DNA of 47,061 nucleotides from an uncultured Lachnospiraceae bacterium (GCA_947625875.1 CANQQG010000015.1:1-47061); one strand, 5' to 3'. Shown: positions 1 through 9,473, counted from the first letter of the stretch. Notes: generated from the sequence alone by a model not told the origin. Program-made: numbers and translations.

Positions 1-324
1 GGTTATCCCTTTCAGGACATGCCGCACAGACCTCCCCGGGTACCACACGTTTCTTTCCCTCCATCCACCTGCCGCATTTACCATGCATGATTCCGTGTAG
101 TTATCGGGCTTCGGCTTGTTTGGCAATCTTACCCTCATGCATGGCCTCATATGCGGTTTCTGTTCGTCAGGCCAGAGGTTTGCCCATGGGTTAGTCTTTT
201 CCCCACATCCGGCTTCCTTCAGATTCCACCTCGCGGTGGACACCCTTGCCTTCGGCTGTATCCTTCCCACTACCGGGCGGATTCGGGACTTTCACCCGTT
301 AGAAACGTGCGCCGCCGGGCGCAC
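1..324 (-). mobile_element. Group IIC intron, 5' portion (domain I to about III), runs off the left edge
   Basis: Read on the minus strand, the element begins with GTGCGCCCGGC at 324, the GUGYG 5' end of bacterial group II introns. It continues with segments matching my memory of the Oceanobacillus iheyensis class C intron: GGTGAAAGTCCCGAA, CCGAAGGCAAGGGTGTCC, GAGGTGGAATCTGAAGGAAG, CATATGAGGC, GGTAAATG near the middle and TACCCGGGGAGGTCTG near position 40. These belong to the domain I scaffold and neighbouring domains. The usual reverse transcriptase/maturase gene in domain IV and domains V-VI would lie beyond position 1. It sits directly after the T-tract of a rho-independent terminator, the preferred target of class C introns. 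Small ORFs on both strands here are by-products of the structured RNA. Confidence 0.85.
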
Positions 325-325
325 C

Positions 326-363
326 AAAAATACAGGGACTGCCGCAAATATTTGCGGCAGCCC
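326..363 (-). terminator. Terminator of the FliD-like gene; target site of the intron
   Basis: A 14-bp stem with one bulged A (335-349 with 350-363, GGGCTGCCGCAAAT on the minus strand) is followed on the minus strand by TGTATTTTTG and then immediately by the intron 5' end. On the plus strand the hairpin is followed by TTTGTTTTTG, so it could work both ways. Confidence 0.85.
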
Positions 364-412
364 TTTGTTTTTGCACACTGTTTCTTTTTCCTTCCGGTAT
401 TTCTTCCCGAGC

Positions 413-1609
413 CTATATAGCGGCGTCAAAAGCGGAATTTCCCGGCACATAATATGAGCCGTTCGGCGTATAACTATTAGAAGCATTCGCCTGCGTCGTC
501 ATGTAATAATTTACAAGCGAAACATTCGTGGCGATTGAAGAACCGTAGTTCTTAAAAAACTTCTGCACTTCGGACATATCGGCTTTCTTAAACGTATCCT
601 CGTCAAGCTTCAGCTTGCCCGACCCGTCTATGCTGAACCCGAATTGCTCCAAGGTATTCTTATACTGCGCCGTCTTACCCCTGATCTGCGTCAGGTTCGA
701 CATCACGCCGGAGTTAAAGCTGGATTTTGCATCGTCAAGCATACGGTTATAATTTCCCGCAAAGCTTTTTGCAGCCTCAAGGATTTTGTCAATATCGTAT
801 TTCTCCGATCCGTCCTCATCCTTTATTTTTTCAAATAATGATTCGGACGTCAGCTTTTCGATATCGGTTTTAAGGCCGGACGCGCCGGTGTATTCCACCT
901 CGTCCTCTTTGGTCTCATCGTCCTTCTGCGCGCTCTGCACCGTATTGGAAGAAGCGCCTGCAAAACCAAGACGCGATTTCACCGTAGAGCCATAGCTCAT
1001 AACGTTATCCGACGAGAACAGCTCCTGCACCTTCGAGAGATCCGCCGCCTTGAGCTTGCTCTCATTTAACTGCAGCGTCCCGTCCCGGTTGATCGTCACG
1101 CCGATATCCGAAAGCTTGCCCGCGTTCGTTTCTGACGCTTTCATCATAGCCGCCACATGCGACGTCTGTCTTGTCAGCGTAGATTTTTTCGCCGAACTGA
1201 CGACGTCATTATACTTGGACACATAATCTTTCATTGCAGAGACGACCTTATCCGCCGCCGTCGTCTTCCCATCTTCCGAGTCCGTATAAGTCTTTTCACT
1301 CTGCAGCGTCGAAACAGAACTTTTCAGGCTGGAAATGCCTGACGTCAGGTTGGAATTTGCCTCCTGCACCTGCTCGGAAACCTTCGGGTATTTCTTTTCT
1401 TCCAGAATCTTATCGAGAATGTTACCCGAGCTTGCCCGTCTTGCGGACGCTGTCGTAGAACTGCCTGAGCTGTCCACCACATTGCTATAATAAGACTTCA
1501 TAAGCTTCTTATAGCTGCCGTTCCGGATGCTGGACCAGTCTGAATACCAATTCGTACTTCCCGAATTCCCAAAAAGACCGGAAAATGAATTAAAATAATT
1601 GTAACTCAT
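413..1609 (-). CDS. FliD-like (flagellar filament cap C-terminal domain) protein, function unknown
   Basis: A 399-residue Ser/Asn/Lys-rich soluble protein with no signal peptide or membrane segment. It carries two related modules, about residues 115-220 and 270-370. Each has a helical stretch with KYN or NYN, then an IGVTINRDGTLQLNESKL-type or FGFSIDGSGKLKLDEDTF-type beta turn, then an ADLSKVQELF or ADMSEVQKFF helix. This repeated pattern resembles the C-terminal part of flagellar hook-associated protein 2 (FliD), although full FliD architecture is absent. The ATG at 1609 is preferred over the in-frame GTG/ATG codons upstream because GAAAGGTG lies 9 bases before it. It is monocistronic, with a sigma-D-like promoter upstream and a terminator downstream. 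A motility or surface-export role is an inference; it could also be a protein of unknown function found in motile Lachnospiraceae. Confidence 0.6.
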   Translation of the reverse strand: MSYNYFNSFSGLFGNSGSTNWYSDWSSIRNGSYKKLMKSYYSNVVDSSGSSTTASARRASSGNILDKILEEKKYPKVSEQVQEANSNLTSGISSLKSSVSTLQSEKTYTDSEDGKTTAADKVVSAMKDYVSKYNDVVSSAKKSTLTRQTSHVAAMMKASETNAGKLSDIGVTINRDGTLQLNESKLKAADLSKVQELFSSDNVMSYGSTVKSRLGFAGASSNTVQSAQKDDETKEDEVEYTGASGLKTDIEKLTSESLFEKIKDEDGSEKYDIDKILEAAKSFAGNYNRMLDDAKSSFNSGVMSNLTQIRGKTAQYKNTLEQFGFSIDGSGKLKLDEDTFKKADMSEVQKFFKNYGSSIATNVSLVNYYMTTQANASNSYTPNGSYYVPGNSAFDAAI

Positions 1610-1666
1610 AACCATCATCACCTTTCATCTGAGCCGAAATGCCTTTGACATTTTCTATCATATCAT

Positions 1667-1693
1667 ATATCGGCATAAAATTCCATTAATTAA
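1667..1693 (-). promoter_or_regulatory. Sigma-D (sigma-28) type promoter for the FliD-like gene
   Basis: On the minus strand GCCGATAT (1674-1667) exactly matches the Bacillus sigma-D -10 consensus. A TAAT lies 14 bases upstream (TTAA at 15) in place of TAAA. It lies about 60 bases before the FliD-like start codon, and no good sigma-A pair was seen in the same gap. Confidence 0.6.
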
Positions 1694-1701
1694 CAGATTA
1701 T

Positions 1702-2262
1702 TTATAAATCTCCCAGCACGCCCCACGCCCGGTCTTTCTCAGACAGGATCAATTCCGCCTCTGTCATCCCGTCCGGAAGCGGCCACTCCACACCGATCGC
1801 AGGATCTTTCCACAGCAATCCGCCCTCATCATTCGGATGATAAAAATCTGTCACTTTATAGCAAAATTCCGCATATTCCGAGCGGACAAGAAAACCATGC
1901 GCAAAACCGCGGGGGATAAATAACTGCTTTTTATTTTCCGAAGACAGGATCGTCCCAAACCACTTTCCAAACGTCTCAGAGCCTCTCCGCAAATCTACCG
2001 CAACATCATATACTTCTCCGTTTATCACGCGCACCAGTTTATCCTGCGGATAATTGATCTGAAAATGGAGTCCCCGCAAAACGCCTTTTTTTGACGCCGA
2101 CTGGTTATCCTGCACAAACTGACAGTCAATGCCCGCTTCGGCAAAATCATTATAATTATATGTTTCCATGAAATACCCCCGCGCATCGCCAAACACGGTC
2201 GGCTCTATAACCCGCAGCCCCTGTATCCCATTGCAGTTTTCCGTAACCTTTATCTTTCCCAT
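1702..2262 (-). CDS. rfbC: dTDP-4-dehydrorhamnose 3,5-epimerase
   Basis: This 186-residue protein has the usual length of RmlC. It double-epimerises dTDP-4-keto-6-deoxyglucose in the cytoplasmic dTDP-L-rhamnose pathway. Recognisable parts are the N-terminal VIEPTVFGDARGYF strand, the VLRGLHFQ segment with the catalytic His, the DLRRGSETFGKW turn and the FIPRGFAHGF strand of the cupin barrel. Its ATG overlaps the rmlA stop codon by one base (TAATG), so translation is probably coupled. It is the last gene of the capD-rmlA-rmlC run. The partners rmlB and rmlD are not in the window. Confidence 0.93.
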   Translation of the reverse strand: MGKIKVTENCNGIQGLRVIEPTVFGDARGYFMETYNYNDFAEAGIDCQFVQDNQSASKKGVLRGLHFQINYPQDKLVRVINGEVYDVAVDLRRGSETFGKWFGTILSSENKKQLFIPRGFAHGFLVRSEYAEFCYKVTDFYHPNDEGGLLWKDPAIGVEWPLPDGMTEAELILSEKDRAWGVLGDL

Positions 2263-3140
2263 TACAATCCCTCCGCAACCTCTAATAAATATCTTCCATA
2301 CTCGGTCTTCAACAGCGGCTGCGCCAGTTTTTCCAGCTGTTCCCGGTCGATAAAGCCTCTTTTATACGCGATCTCCTCTATGCAGGAAATATACAGCCCC
2401 TGCCTCTTCTGGAATGCGGAAACAAAATCGGCCGCCGCCAAAAGCATATCATGGTTTCCCGTATCAAGCCAGGCAAAACCGCGTCCCAGTGTCTCTACGC
2501 GAAGCATACCGCGTTTCAGATATTCGTTGTTGACGGATGTGATCTCTATCTCCCCTCTCGCGGAAGGCTTTACATTTTTAGCAATTTCCACCACCTCATG
2601 ATCATAAAAATAGAGCCCCGGAACCGCATAATTCGACTTTGGCTTTTCCGGCTTTTCCTCTATGGAAAGCGCGCGTCCGTTTTCATCAAACTCCACAACG
2701 CCGTATTCCCGCGGATCCCTGACATAATAACCAAAAATCGTCGCGCCGCTCTCTGTCTCCGTCTTCCGGACAACGCGCTGCAGCGCCTGGGAAAAACTCT
2801 GGCCGTAAAAAATATTGTCCCCCAGCACAAGCGATACCGCGTCCGTTCCGATAAATTTTTCGCCGATGATAAATGCATCCGCAAGGCCCCTCGGCTCTTC
2901 CTGGACCGCATATGAAAAATCCATCCCAAGCTGCGACCCATCCGCAAACAGTTCCCGAAAAACCGGCAGATCCCTTGGCGTAGAAATAATAAGGATTTCC
3001 CGAATCCCCGCCAGCATAAGCGTCGACAACGGATAATAAATCATCGGCTTATCATATACCGGCATAATCTGCTTGGAAACTGCCTTTGTCAATGGATATA
3101 ACCGTGTGCCGGAACCTCCCGCCAGAATAATCCCTTTCAT
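2262..3140 (-). CDS. rfbA: Glucose-1-phosphate thymidylyltransferase
   Basis: RmlA/RfbA makes dTDP-glucose from glucose-1-phosphate and dTTP, the first step of dTDP-rhamnose synthesis. The 292-residue protein starts at the ATG at 3140, preceded by AAAGGAGGAGCATAAA; an upstream in-frame extension to 3197 lacks such a site and lies inside the preceding gene. Signature parts are the [11 protein letters not shown] nucleotide loop at residues 8-18, [12 protein letters not shown], the VLGDNIFYG metal site and the [18 protein letters not shown] substrate segment. It begins one base after the stop of the upstream CapD-like gene (TAAAATG), so the ribosome binding site lies inside that gene. It is followed by rfbC with a one-base overlap. 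Confidence 0.95.
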   Translation of the reverse strand: MKGIILAGGSGTRLYPLTKAVSKQIMPVYDKPMIYYPLSTLMLAGIREILIISTPRDLPVFRELFADGSQLGMDFSYAVQEEPRGLADAFIIGEKFIGTDAVSLVLGDNIFYGQSFSQALQRVVRKTETESGATIFGYYVRDPREYGVVEFDENGRALSIEEKPEKPKSNYAVPGLYFYDHEVVEIAKNVKPSARGEIEITSVNNEYLKRGMLRVETLGRGFAWLDTGNHDMLLAAADFVSAFQKRQGLYISCIEEIAYKRGFIDREQLEKLAQPLLKTEYGRYLLEVAEGL

Positions 3141-3141
3141 T

Positions 3142-5073
3142 TTATGCTCCTCCTTTGTTTTCCATCTGCCGCTTTGATACGGTTTCTTTCTGATCATACT
3201 GCTCCGGATGATAGGTAGGGACGATCTGTTTTACCCATTCCCGTATGTCGTCCGGCTCCTGTATGACATAATCACGCAGACGCCGCAGCTGCTCCATAAA
3301 CTTTTCATCATCCATCTCAATCGGTTTTCCGATATGGATCAGCTTATTCGCCGTATCCTGCATGCCCTCTTCTTCCATAAGCATTTCTTCATATAACTTT
3401 TCTCCCGGACGCAGGCCCGTAAATTCTATTTTAATATCCTCACCCGGTTTATGCCCGGAGAGCAGGATCAGGTTCTTTGCCAGGTCTGCGATCTTTACAG
3501 GATCCCCCATATCCAAAATAAAAATTTCGCCCCCCCTGGCGTATGCGCCGGCCTGCAGCACCAGAGATACCGCCTCCGGTATCGTCATAAAATAACGGAT
3601 GATCTCCGGATGCGTCACCGTCACCGGCCCGCCCGCCGCGATCTGTTTCTGGAACAATGGAATGACGCTCCCATTACTGCCAAGCACATTGCCGAAACGC
3701 ACCGCAACAAACTCCGTGCCGGAATGCTTATTATACATCTGAATGATCATCTCGCAAATACGTTTGGTCGCGCCCATGATATTCGTTGGATTGACAGCCT
3801 TATCCGTGGAGATCATAACAAAACGCTTCACCTTCCACTTATCAGCCGCTTCAACCACCTTCCATGTCCCAAGCACATTGTTTTTCACCGCCTCATTCGG
3901 GCTGTCTTCCATCAGGGGGACATGTTTATGCGCAGCTGCATGATAAATAATATCCGGGCGGTAAGTTCCGATGATCCTGTCCATCCGTTTTGTATTGCGT
4001 ACAGAAGCGATCAAAACAACTAAATTCAAATCAGGAAATTTCGCCCGGAGTTCATTTTGAATATCATACGTCGTATTTTCATAAATATCAACCAGCAGAA
4101 GCATTTTCGGATTATGCTCCGCGATCTGCCTGCAAAGCTCGCTTCCGATACTCCCGCCTCCGCCTGTAACCATGACGGTTTTTCCCGCCACATAGTTCAT
4201 AATAGAGGTCAGATCGACCTGCACCGGTTCCCTGCCCAGGAGATCATTTACATCCACGTTTTTTAATTTTGCAATACTGACGTCGCCATTTACAAGCTGA
4301 TAAATGCCCGGCAGACGTTTCAGTTCGCATCCTGTTTCCTTACATATATCCAGAATTTCCCTGATTTCTTTCGGCGAAACAGCGGGCATGGCAATAATGA
4401 TCTCGTCAACCCTGCATTTTTTTACCAGTTCAGGGATCTCATAGCGGTTTCCCATAATTTTAATGCCGTGGATATAATTCCCAATCTTATCGCTCGCATC
4501 GTCCACAACGCATACCACTTTTTTATCAATATGCGTACTGCTGACGATCTCCTTGATCAGCGTATTGCCCGCGGCCCCCGCTCCCACTACCATGACGCGG
4601 TGAATCTCCTGCGTATGGCTCTGCCGCATCCGGTTTAAAACACTGCGCAATGCGCGGTAATAATATCTGCTGACAAATACCAGTGTCATCAGAATGCCCG
4701 CATAAAGCACATAATAACTTCTCGGCATCCTCGCATTCACAAGCATATAAACCGCTATCTGCATCAGCGCGGACAGCACACTTGCCAAAATAACATTCAA
4801 AAACTCTACCGCTCCGGCAAACGTCCATAAACTCGAATACAGCCGAAAGCCTGCAAAAATCAAAACCGTAAAAAATACAACAATCCCAATGTACTGTCTG
4901 TAAGGCTGTAAATAAAGATCCGGTATCGCGGCATATTCTTCATCCAGCTGAAAACGGATCAAAAGCGCGATCCTCCCCGACAGGATGACTGCGGCGATAT
5001 CATACAAAATCAAAAACAATTTTCTCCATATCATTTGAGCGTTAATCTGCTTATCCTTCTGTAACCTTTTCAT
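3142..5073 (-). CDS. Membrane-bound CapD/FlaA1-like nucleotide-sugar 4,6-dehydratase
   Basis: A 643-residue polysaccharide biosynthesis protein of the CapD/PglF/EpsC type. The N-terminal third has about four membrane helices ([61 protein letters not shown]). It is followed by a first nucleotide-binding domain ([17 protein letters not shown]) and a C-terminal short-chain dehydrogenase domain with [16 protein letters not shown]. As is typical of UDP-GlcNAc 4,6-dehydratases, the active site reads MGATK rather than YxxxK. The likely role is making a UDP-4-keto-6-deoxy-HexNAc for a surface glycan. I place the start at the ATG at 5073 (AGAAGGACAGATC before it); an in-frame start at 5136 is possible. 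It is first in an operon with rfbA and rfbC. Confidence 0.88.
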   Translation of the reverse strand: MKRLQKDKQINAQMIWRKLFLILYDIAAVILSGRIALLIRFQLDEEYAAIPDLYLQPYRQYIGIVVFFTVLIFAGFRLYSSLWTFAGAVEFLNVILASVLSALMQIAVYMLVNARMPRSYYVLYAGILMTLVFVSRYYYRALRSVLNRMRQSHTQEIHRVMVVGAGAAGNTLIKEIVSSTHIDKKVVCVVDDASDKIGNYIHGIKIMGNRYEIPELVKKCRVDEIIIAMPAVSPKEIREILDICKETGCELKRLPGIYQLVNGDVSIAKLKNVDVNDLLGREPVQVDLTSIMNYVAGKTVMVTGGGGSIGSELCRQIAEHNPKMLLLVDIYENTTYDIQNELRAKFPDLNLVVLIASVRNTKRMDRIIGTYRPDIIYHAAAHKHVPLMEDSPNEAVKNNVLGTWKVVEAADKWKVKRFVMISTDKAVNPTNIMGATKRICEMIIQMYNKHSGTEFVAVRFGNVLGSNGSVIPLFQKQIAAGGPVTVTHPEIIRYFMTIPEAVSLVLQAGAYARGGEIFILDMGDPVKIADLAKNLILLSGHKPGEDIKIEFTGLRPGEKLYEEMLMEEEGMQDTANKLIHIGKPIEMDDEKFMEQLRRLRDYVIQEPDDIREWVKQIVPTYHPEQYDQKETVSKRQMENKGGA

Positions 5074-5180
5074 GATCTGTCCTTCTTTTTCCCGCAGGCG
5101 GTGAACCAACCTGCAAATTGCCTGCCGGTTCAGCAAATGGCGAAAAAAGCCAAATTTATCTGACTGAATCTGCTTATATT

Positions 5181-5208
5181 ATTATATCTTTTTTAACGCA
5201 AAATGCAA
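5181..5208 (-). promoter_or_regulatory. Sigma-A type promoter of the capD-rfbA-rfbC operon
   Basis: On the minus strand TTGCAT (5208-5203), a 16-base spacer and a perfect TATAAT (5186-5181) precede the CapD-like start codon by about 108 bases. Confidence 0.7.
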
Positions 5209-5226
5209 TATCATATTCTATTTTAC

Positions 5227-5265
5227 GGAAAAACGCCAGATAGATACCTCTGCCTGGCGTTTTTC
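5227..5265 (-). terminator. Bidirectional rho-independent terminator after the butyrate operon
   Basis: The inverted repeat GAAAAACGCCAG / CTGGCGTTTTTC carries a 14-base loop. On the minus strand it reads CTGGCG stem then GGCGTTTTTCC, terminating transcripts that pass etfA. The plus strand also ends in TTTTTC. The rest of the 5137-5494 gap holds the capD promoter and a second hairpin; no gene is seen. Confidence 0.75.
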
Positions 5266-5400
5266 AGTATGTAATATCTGTCAATTTATTTCCCCGTCAT
5301 TACCGCTTACGCAGACCCTGTTCCTACACATATGCATTGATTCGGAGACTTTATTCACATGCTGTTTATTTGATGAAATTATTTAATAATCCGCACTTAC

Positions 5401-5465
5401 TAAGAAAGCCTCTGCCGGACAGCCAAATTATAAAATAAAACACTGTCCTCACAGAGACTTTCTTA
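5401..5465. repeat. Long imperfect inverted repeat between etfA and the terminator
   Basis: Two arms, 5401-5422 and 5443-5465, pair as TAAGAAAG..CTCTG..GGACAG with CTGTCC..CAGAG..CTTTCTTA around a 20-base AT-rich loop. There is no T-tract on either side, so it is not an ordinary terminator. It may stabilise the 3' end of the etfA transcript or be a small mobile-element remnant. Confidence 0.55.
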
Positions 5466-5494
5466 TACTATGTAATTTCAGTCAAACTGACTTT

Positions 5495-6535
5495 TTATTT
5501 CCCCAGCTCTGTCTTCAAAGCCGCCGTCAATGCCGGCACAATTTTATTCAGATCACCGACAATGCCGTAATCAGCCACATCAAAGATCGGCGCATCTTCA
5601 TCTTTATTGATTGCAATGATGATGTCAGATTCTTCCATGCCTGCAACGTGCTGGATTGCTCCGGAAATACCGATCGCAAAGTATACATTCGGGCGAACGG
5701 TCTTGCCTGTCTGTCCTACCTGCACGTCTACCGGTTTCCAGCCATTCTCAACAACCGCACGTGAGCAGCTTACCATGCCGCCGAGCACATCCGCCAGTTC
5801 CTGTAAGATCTGGAAGTTTTCTGCCGAGCCAACGCCGCGGCCGCCGGAAACAAGGATCTTTGCATCCATGATGTTTTCCGCGCTCTTCTTCTGCTTGATG
5901 ACGTTGATGATCTCTACGTATTTGTTGTTTACTTCAAATCCCGGATTGTATTCGATCACTTCCGCCTTTGCGCCCGGAATCGGGTCGATCTTCTGCATAA
6001 CGCCAGGACGCACCGTAGCCATCTGCGGACGGTTATCCGGGCATGCGATCGTTGCGATCGTGTTGCCGCCAAATGCAGGACGCGTCATCAATAACTGATT
6101 GTGCTTCTGCTCCTGGCCTTCTACCGGCTTCAACGGGAAATCGCCGATCTCCAATACGGTACAGTCAGCGGTCAGGCCAGTTTTCACCCTTGCGGATACC
6201 GTCGGGCCAAGATCGCGGCCGATCGCTGTTGCGCCAACCAGCATGATGTCCGGTTTATATTCATTGATAACAGAAGCCAGCGCGTGCGCATACGGCTCTG
6301 TACGATATGTCTCAAGCGCAGGATCGTCCACCACGATCACCTTGTCTGCGCCATACTCTGCAAGCTGGTCTGTCAGGCCTTTCACATTTGATCCGAGAAG
6401 AACTGCTGTTACGTCTGTATTCAGGTCTTTTGCCAGTTCCTTTGCTTTTCCAAGCAACTCAAAGGCAATGCCGCTTAATTCATTATCTACCTGCTGTGCG
6501 TAGATATATACGCCCTTATATTCTTCTAAACCCAT
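5495..6535 (-). CDS. etfA: Electron transfer flavoprotein, alpha subunit
   Basis: EtfA pairs with EtfB and butyryl-CoA dehydrogenase in clostridia to couple crotonyl-CoA reduction by NADH to ferredoxin reduction (flavin-based electron bifurcation). The C-terminal FAD domain is clear: SGGRGVGSAENF, then SRAVVENGW, VGQTGKTVRPNVY and GISGAIQH. The N-terminal half has the Rossmann-like ETF fold with VGATAIGRDLGP. I start at the ATG at 6535 (MGLEEYKGVY), which matches the family's N-terminus; a GTG-led extension to 6547 is possible. It is the last gene of the thl-hbd-bcd-etfB-etfA operon, 26 bases after etfB, and is followed by a hairpin and a terminator. Confidence 0.95.
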   Translation of the reverse strand: MGLEEYKGVYIYAQQVDNELSGIAFELLGKAKELAKDLNTDVTAVLLGSNVKGLTDQLAEYGADKVIVVDDPALETYRTEPYAHALASVINEYKPDIMLVGATAIGRDLGPTVSARVKTGLTADCTVLEIGDFPLKPVEGQEQKHNQLLMTRPAFGGNTIATIACPDNRPQMATVRPGVMQKIDPIPGAKAEVIEYNPGFEVNNKYVEIINVIKQKKSAENIMDAKILVSGGRGVGSAENFQILQELADVLGGMVSCSRAVVENGWKPVDVQVGQTGKTVRPNVYFAIGISGAIQHVAGMEESDIIIAINKDEDAPIFDVADYGIVGDLNKIVPALTAALKTELGK

Positions 6536-6561
6536 TTTTTTCACCACTTTCCTTCATCTTA

Positions 6562-7344
6562 TTAGATTACATGCTTTTCTTTTAATTTACCCATGATGTA
6601 GTCCACAGATTCAGCTGCATCAAGCGTAACTTTTTCACCGGCGCCCTTGCGGACTTTATCAGATGCTTTCGCAATCTTTGTAGGGGAACCCTTCAAGCCG
6701 AGGTTTGAATCATCAACGTCCTTTAAGTCCGCCCTGCCCCAAACGGTCACTTCTTTTTCATATGCGTCGAAGATTCCGCCCGGTGTCATGTAACGAGGAG
6801 TATTCAATTCAGAAAGTGCCGTAATCAGGCAAGGCATTTTTGCCTTTAACTCATGGTATCTGTCTTCATACTGTCTCTTAACGATAACAGAATCGCCTTC
6901 GATCTTAATCTCTTCTGCATAGGAAATAACCGGAACGCCAAGATGCTCTGCAATCTGCGGTCCAACCTGTGCAGTGTCGCCATCAATCGCCTGACGGCCT
7001 GTAATGATCAGATCATAATCAATATTGCGAAGCGCACCGGCGATTGTCGTAGACGTAGCCCATGTATCCGCGCCGCCCAATACTCTGTCAGTAACAAGGA
7101 TCGCTTTGTCAGCGCCCATTGCCAGCGCTTCACGAAGCACATCATCAGCTTTTGGAAGTCCCATCGTCAGAACAGTGACTTCCGCGCCTGTTTCATCTTT
7201 TATCCTGAGCGCCGCTTCCAGTCCGGCTTTATCGTCCGGATTCATGATAGCAAGCATTGCCGCCCTATCCAGCGTACCGTCCGGGTTAAACTTAACGCCG
7301 CCTTTGGTATCTGGCACCTGTTTAATACATACAACGATTTTCAC
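6562..7344 (-). CDS. etfB: Electron transfer flavoprotein, beta subunit
   Basis: The 260-residue protein has the expected EtfB length and the family start MKIVVCIKQVPDT. Further hallmarks are NPDDKAGLEAALRIKD, VLTMGLPKADDVLREALAMGADKAILV, the AGALRNIDYDLIITGRQAIDGDTAQVGPQ region and the C-terminal KASDKVRKG tail. EtfB carries the bifurcating FAD and the NADH site in clostridial Bcd-Etf complexes. It lies between bcd and etfA in the common clostridial order. A GGAGTG sequence precedes its ATG. Confidence 0.95.
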   Translation of the reverse strand: MKIVVCIKQVPDTKGGVKFNPDGTLDRAAMLAIMNPDDKAGLEAALRIKDETGAEVTVLTMGLPKADDVLREALAMGADKAILVTDRVLGGADTWATSTTIAGALRNIDYDLIITGRQAIDGDTAQVGPQIAEHLGVPVISYAEEIKIEGDSVIVKRQYEDRYHELKAKMPCLITALSELNTPRYMTPGGIFDAYEKEVTVWGRADLKDVDDSNLGLKGSPTKIAKASDKVRKGAGEKVTLDAAESVDYIMGKLKEKHVI

Positions 7345-7393
7345 GGTAGTTTCACTCCTTATTTTTTCTATATTTATTGGCCGCAGCCTGCAA

Positions 7394-8548
7394 TTATTTC
7401 AATAATGCGCCTGAGATTACCATACGCTGGACTTCTGACGTCCCTTCGTAGATCTCTGTGATCTTTGCATCGCGCATCATACGCTCTACATCATATTCCC
7501 TGATGTATCCGTAACCGCCGAACAGCTGCACAACCTCTGTCGTAACTGCCATTGCCGTTTCTGCGGCAAATAATTTTGCTTTTGCGGCTTCTACGGAATA
7601 TACCTTCTGGTTTGCCTTTGCAACCGCCGCCTTATAGACAAGCAGTTTCGCAGCCTCAACCCTTGTAGCCATATCAGCCAGCTTAAACTGCGTATTCTGC
7701 TGCTGCGCAATCGAACGTCCGAACTGTTTTCTTTCTTTTGTATAGTCAATCGCCCGCTCCAGCGCGCCCTCAGCGATGCCAAGCGCCTGTGCGGCGATGC
7801 CGATACGTCCGCCGTCAAGCGTATGCATAGCGATCGGGAAGCCTTTGCCTTCCGGCCCTAACAGATTCTCTTTCGGAATCCTGCAGTCTTCAAAGATCAG
7901 CTCATAAGTAGAAGATCCGCGGATACCCATCTTCTTTTCTTTTGTGCCGAAAGAGAAGCCCGGAGCTCCCTTATCTACGATAAATGCCGAGAAGTTTTTC
8001 TTCTTCCTGCCTCTCTTATCTTCTGTGACGCCCGTAATAGCGATTACGATATATACATCCGCTTCTTTCCCATTGGTAATAAAGCATTTGGAGCCGTTCA
8101 GCACCCATTCGTCGCCGTCCAGTACAGCCTTTGTCTGCGCGCCCTGCGCGTCTGTGCCTGCGCCCGGCTCTGTCAGCGCGAATGCGCCAAGCTTCTCACC
8201 TGTCGCAAGCGCCCTCACATATTTCTGTTTCTGCTCTTCCGTACCATATGTAAGGATCGGATCGATGCAAAGGGAAGTGTGCGCCGATACGATAACGCCT
8301 GTCGTGCCGCAGACTTTTGACAATTCCTCTACGCACATTACATACGTCAGCGGGTCACAGCCCTGTCCGCCGTACTCCTTCGGCACCGGAATGCCCATAA
8401 AGCCCGCCTTCTGCATCTTTGTAACTGTCTCTCTTGGGAATACCTCCGTCTCATCCACTTCCTGAGCGAGAGGCTTTACTTCTGTCTCAGCGAATTCCTT
8501 AAACAGCGTCCTCGCCATTTCATGTTTCTTATCTAAAGAAAAATCCAT
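7394..8548 (-). CDS. bcd: Short-chain acyl-CoA (butyryl-CoA) dehydrogenase
   Basis: Bcd reduces crotonyl-CoA to butyryl-CoA. The 384-residue protein shows the acyl-CoA dehydrogenase signatures: [24 protein letters not shown], the [13 protein letters not shown] flavin segment, [12 protein letters not shown] and the catalytic base in [10 protein letters not shown] near the C-terminus. GGAGGAATAAGAATC precedes the ATG at 8548, so the in-frame extension to 8569 is rejected. Its place directly upstream of etfBA, downstream of hbd and thl, assigns it to butyrate formation rather than fatty acid breakdown. Confidence 0.95.
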   Translation of the reverse strand: MDFSLDKKHEMARTLFKEFAETEVKPLAQEVDETEVFPRETVTKMQKAGFMGIPVPKEYGGQGCDPLTYVMCVEELSKVCGTTGVIVSAHTSLCIDPILTYGTEEQKQKYVRALATGEKLGAFALTEPGAGTDAQGAQTKAVLDGDEWVLNGSKCFITNGKEADVYIVIAITGVTEDKRGRKKKNFSAFIVDKGAPGFSFGTKEKKMGIRGSSTYELIFEDCRIPKENLLGPEGKGFPIAMHTLDGGRIGIAAQALGIAEGALERAIDYTKERKQFGRSIAQQQNTQFKLADMATRVEAAKLLVYKAAVAKANQKVYSVEAAKAKLFAAETAMAVTTEVVQLFGGYGYIREYDVERMMRDAKITEIYEGTSEVQRMVISGALLK

Positions 8549-8594
8549 GATTCTTATTCCTCCATCCACTTATTTCAATTCACTTATTCCAATC

Positions 8595-9434
8595 TTATTT
8601 TCTGTAATCGTAGAAGCCGATGCCCGTTTTCTGTCCTAATTTGCCTGCGCGCACCATTTTCTTGAGCAGGGTATGCGGACGGTATTTCGGATCGCCTGTC
8701 TCATCGTATAATACATTCATGATCGCAAGGCAGATATCAAGCCCTACCAGGTCGCCAAGCGCCAGAGGCCCCATCGGATGGTTTGCGCCAAGCTTCATCG
8801 CCGTATCAATGCCCTCTACCGATGCAACGCCGTCCGCATAGATGCCGATCGCTTCGTTGATCATCGGGATCAGGATTCTGTTTACGACAAAGCCCGGAGC
8901 TTCTTTTACTTCTACCGGCGTCTTGCCGATCTCTTTGGAAATAGCAACGATTTTATCTTTCATTTCATCCGGCGTGTTCTCGCCCTGGATAACTTCGATC
9001 AGTTTCATAACAGGAGCCGGGTTAAAGAAATGCATACCGATCACCGGTCTGTCAAGCCCCGCGCCGATCTCTGTAACAGATAAAGAAGATGTGTTTGTGG
9101 CAAACATGCAGTCTGCCTTTACGATATCCTGCAGCTCTTTGAACGTCTGTTTCTTAACGTCCATAACCTCAAGCGCCGCTTCCACGATCAGGTCGCAGTC
9201 TGTGCAGATCGTCTTTACGCCCGTTGTGATCTTTGCGAGCACTTTGTCTGCATCTTCCTGGCTCATCTTGCCTTTTGCGATTCTTTTTTCAAAACCTTTT
9301 GCGATTTTATTTTTGCCGTTTGCGGCAAATTCTTCGTTGATATCGCATAAGCACACTTCATATCCTTCCGTCTGTGCAAATGCCTGTGCGATTCCAGAGC
9401 CCATTGTCCCCGCGCCGATAACTCCTACTTTCAT
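8595..9434 (-). CDS. hbd: 3-hydroxybutyryl-CoA dehydrogenase
   Basis: Hbd reduces acetoacetyl-CoA to 3-hydroxybutyryl-CoA. The 279-residue protein begins with the dinucleotide-binding motif [14 protein letters not shown]. It continues with [12 protein letters not shown], the family signature [17 protein letters not shown] with the catalytic His, and [17 protein letters not shown] at the start of the C-terminal helical domain. Its place between thl and bcd fits the second step of the butyrate pathway. A 116-base gap with a strong hairpin separates it from thl; many relatives carry crt in this neighbourhood, but none is seen here. Confidence 0.95.
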   Translation of the reverse strand: MKVGVIGAGTMGSGIAQAFAQTEGYEVCLCDINEEFAANGKNKIAKGFEKRIAKGKMSQEDADKVLAKITTGVKTICTDCDLIVEAALEVMDVKKQTFKELQDIVKADCMFATNTSSLSVTEIGAGLDRPVIGMHFFNPAPVMKLIEVIQGENTPDEMKDKIVAISKEIGKTPVEVKEAPGFVVNRILIPMINEAIGIYADGVASVEGIDTAMKLGANHPMGPLALGDLVGLDICLAIMNVLYDETGDPKYRPHTLLKKMVRAGKLGQKTGIGFYDYRK

Positions 9435-9473
9435 TTCTGTGATTCCTCCTTAAAATCTGATAATATAACAAAC

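Noticed and set aside
116-457. Plus-strand open frames of 89-113 codons over the left edge
   Set aside because: They run across the conserved group II intron RNA and the terminator, in frames without a ribosome binding site. Intron RNA explains the sequence conservation.
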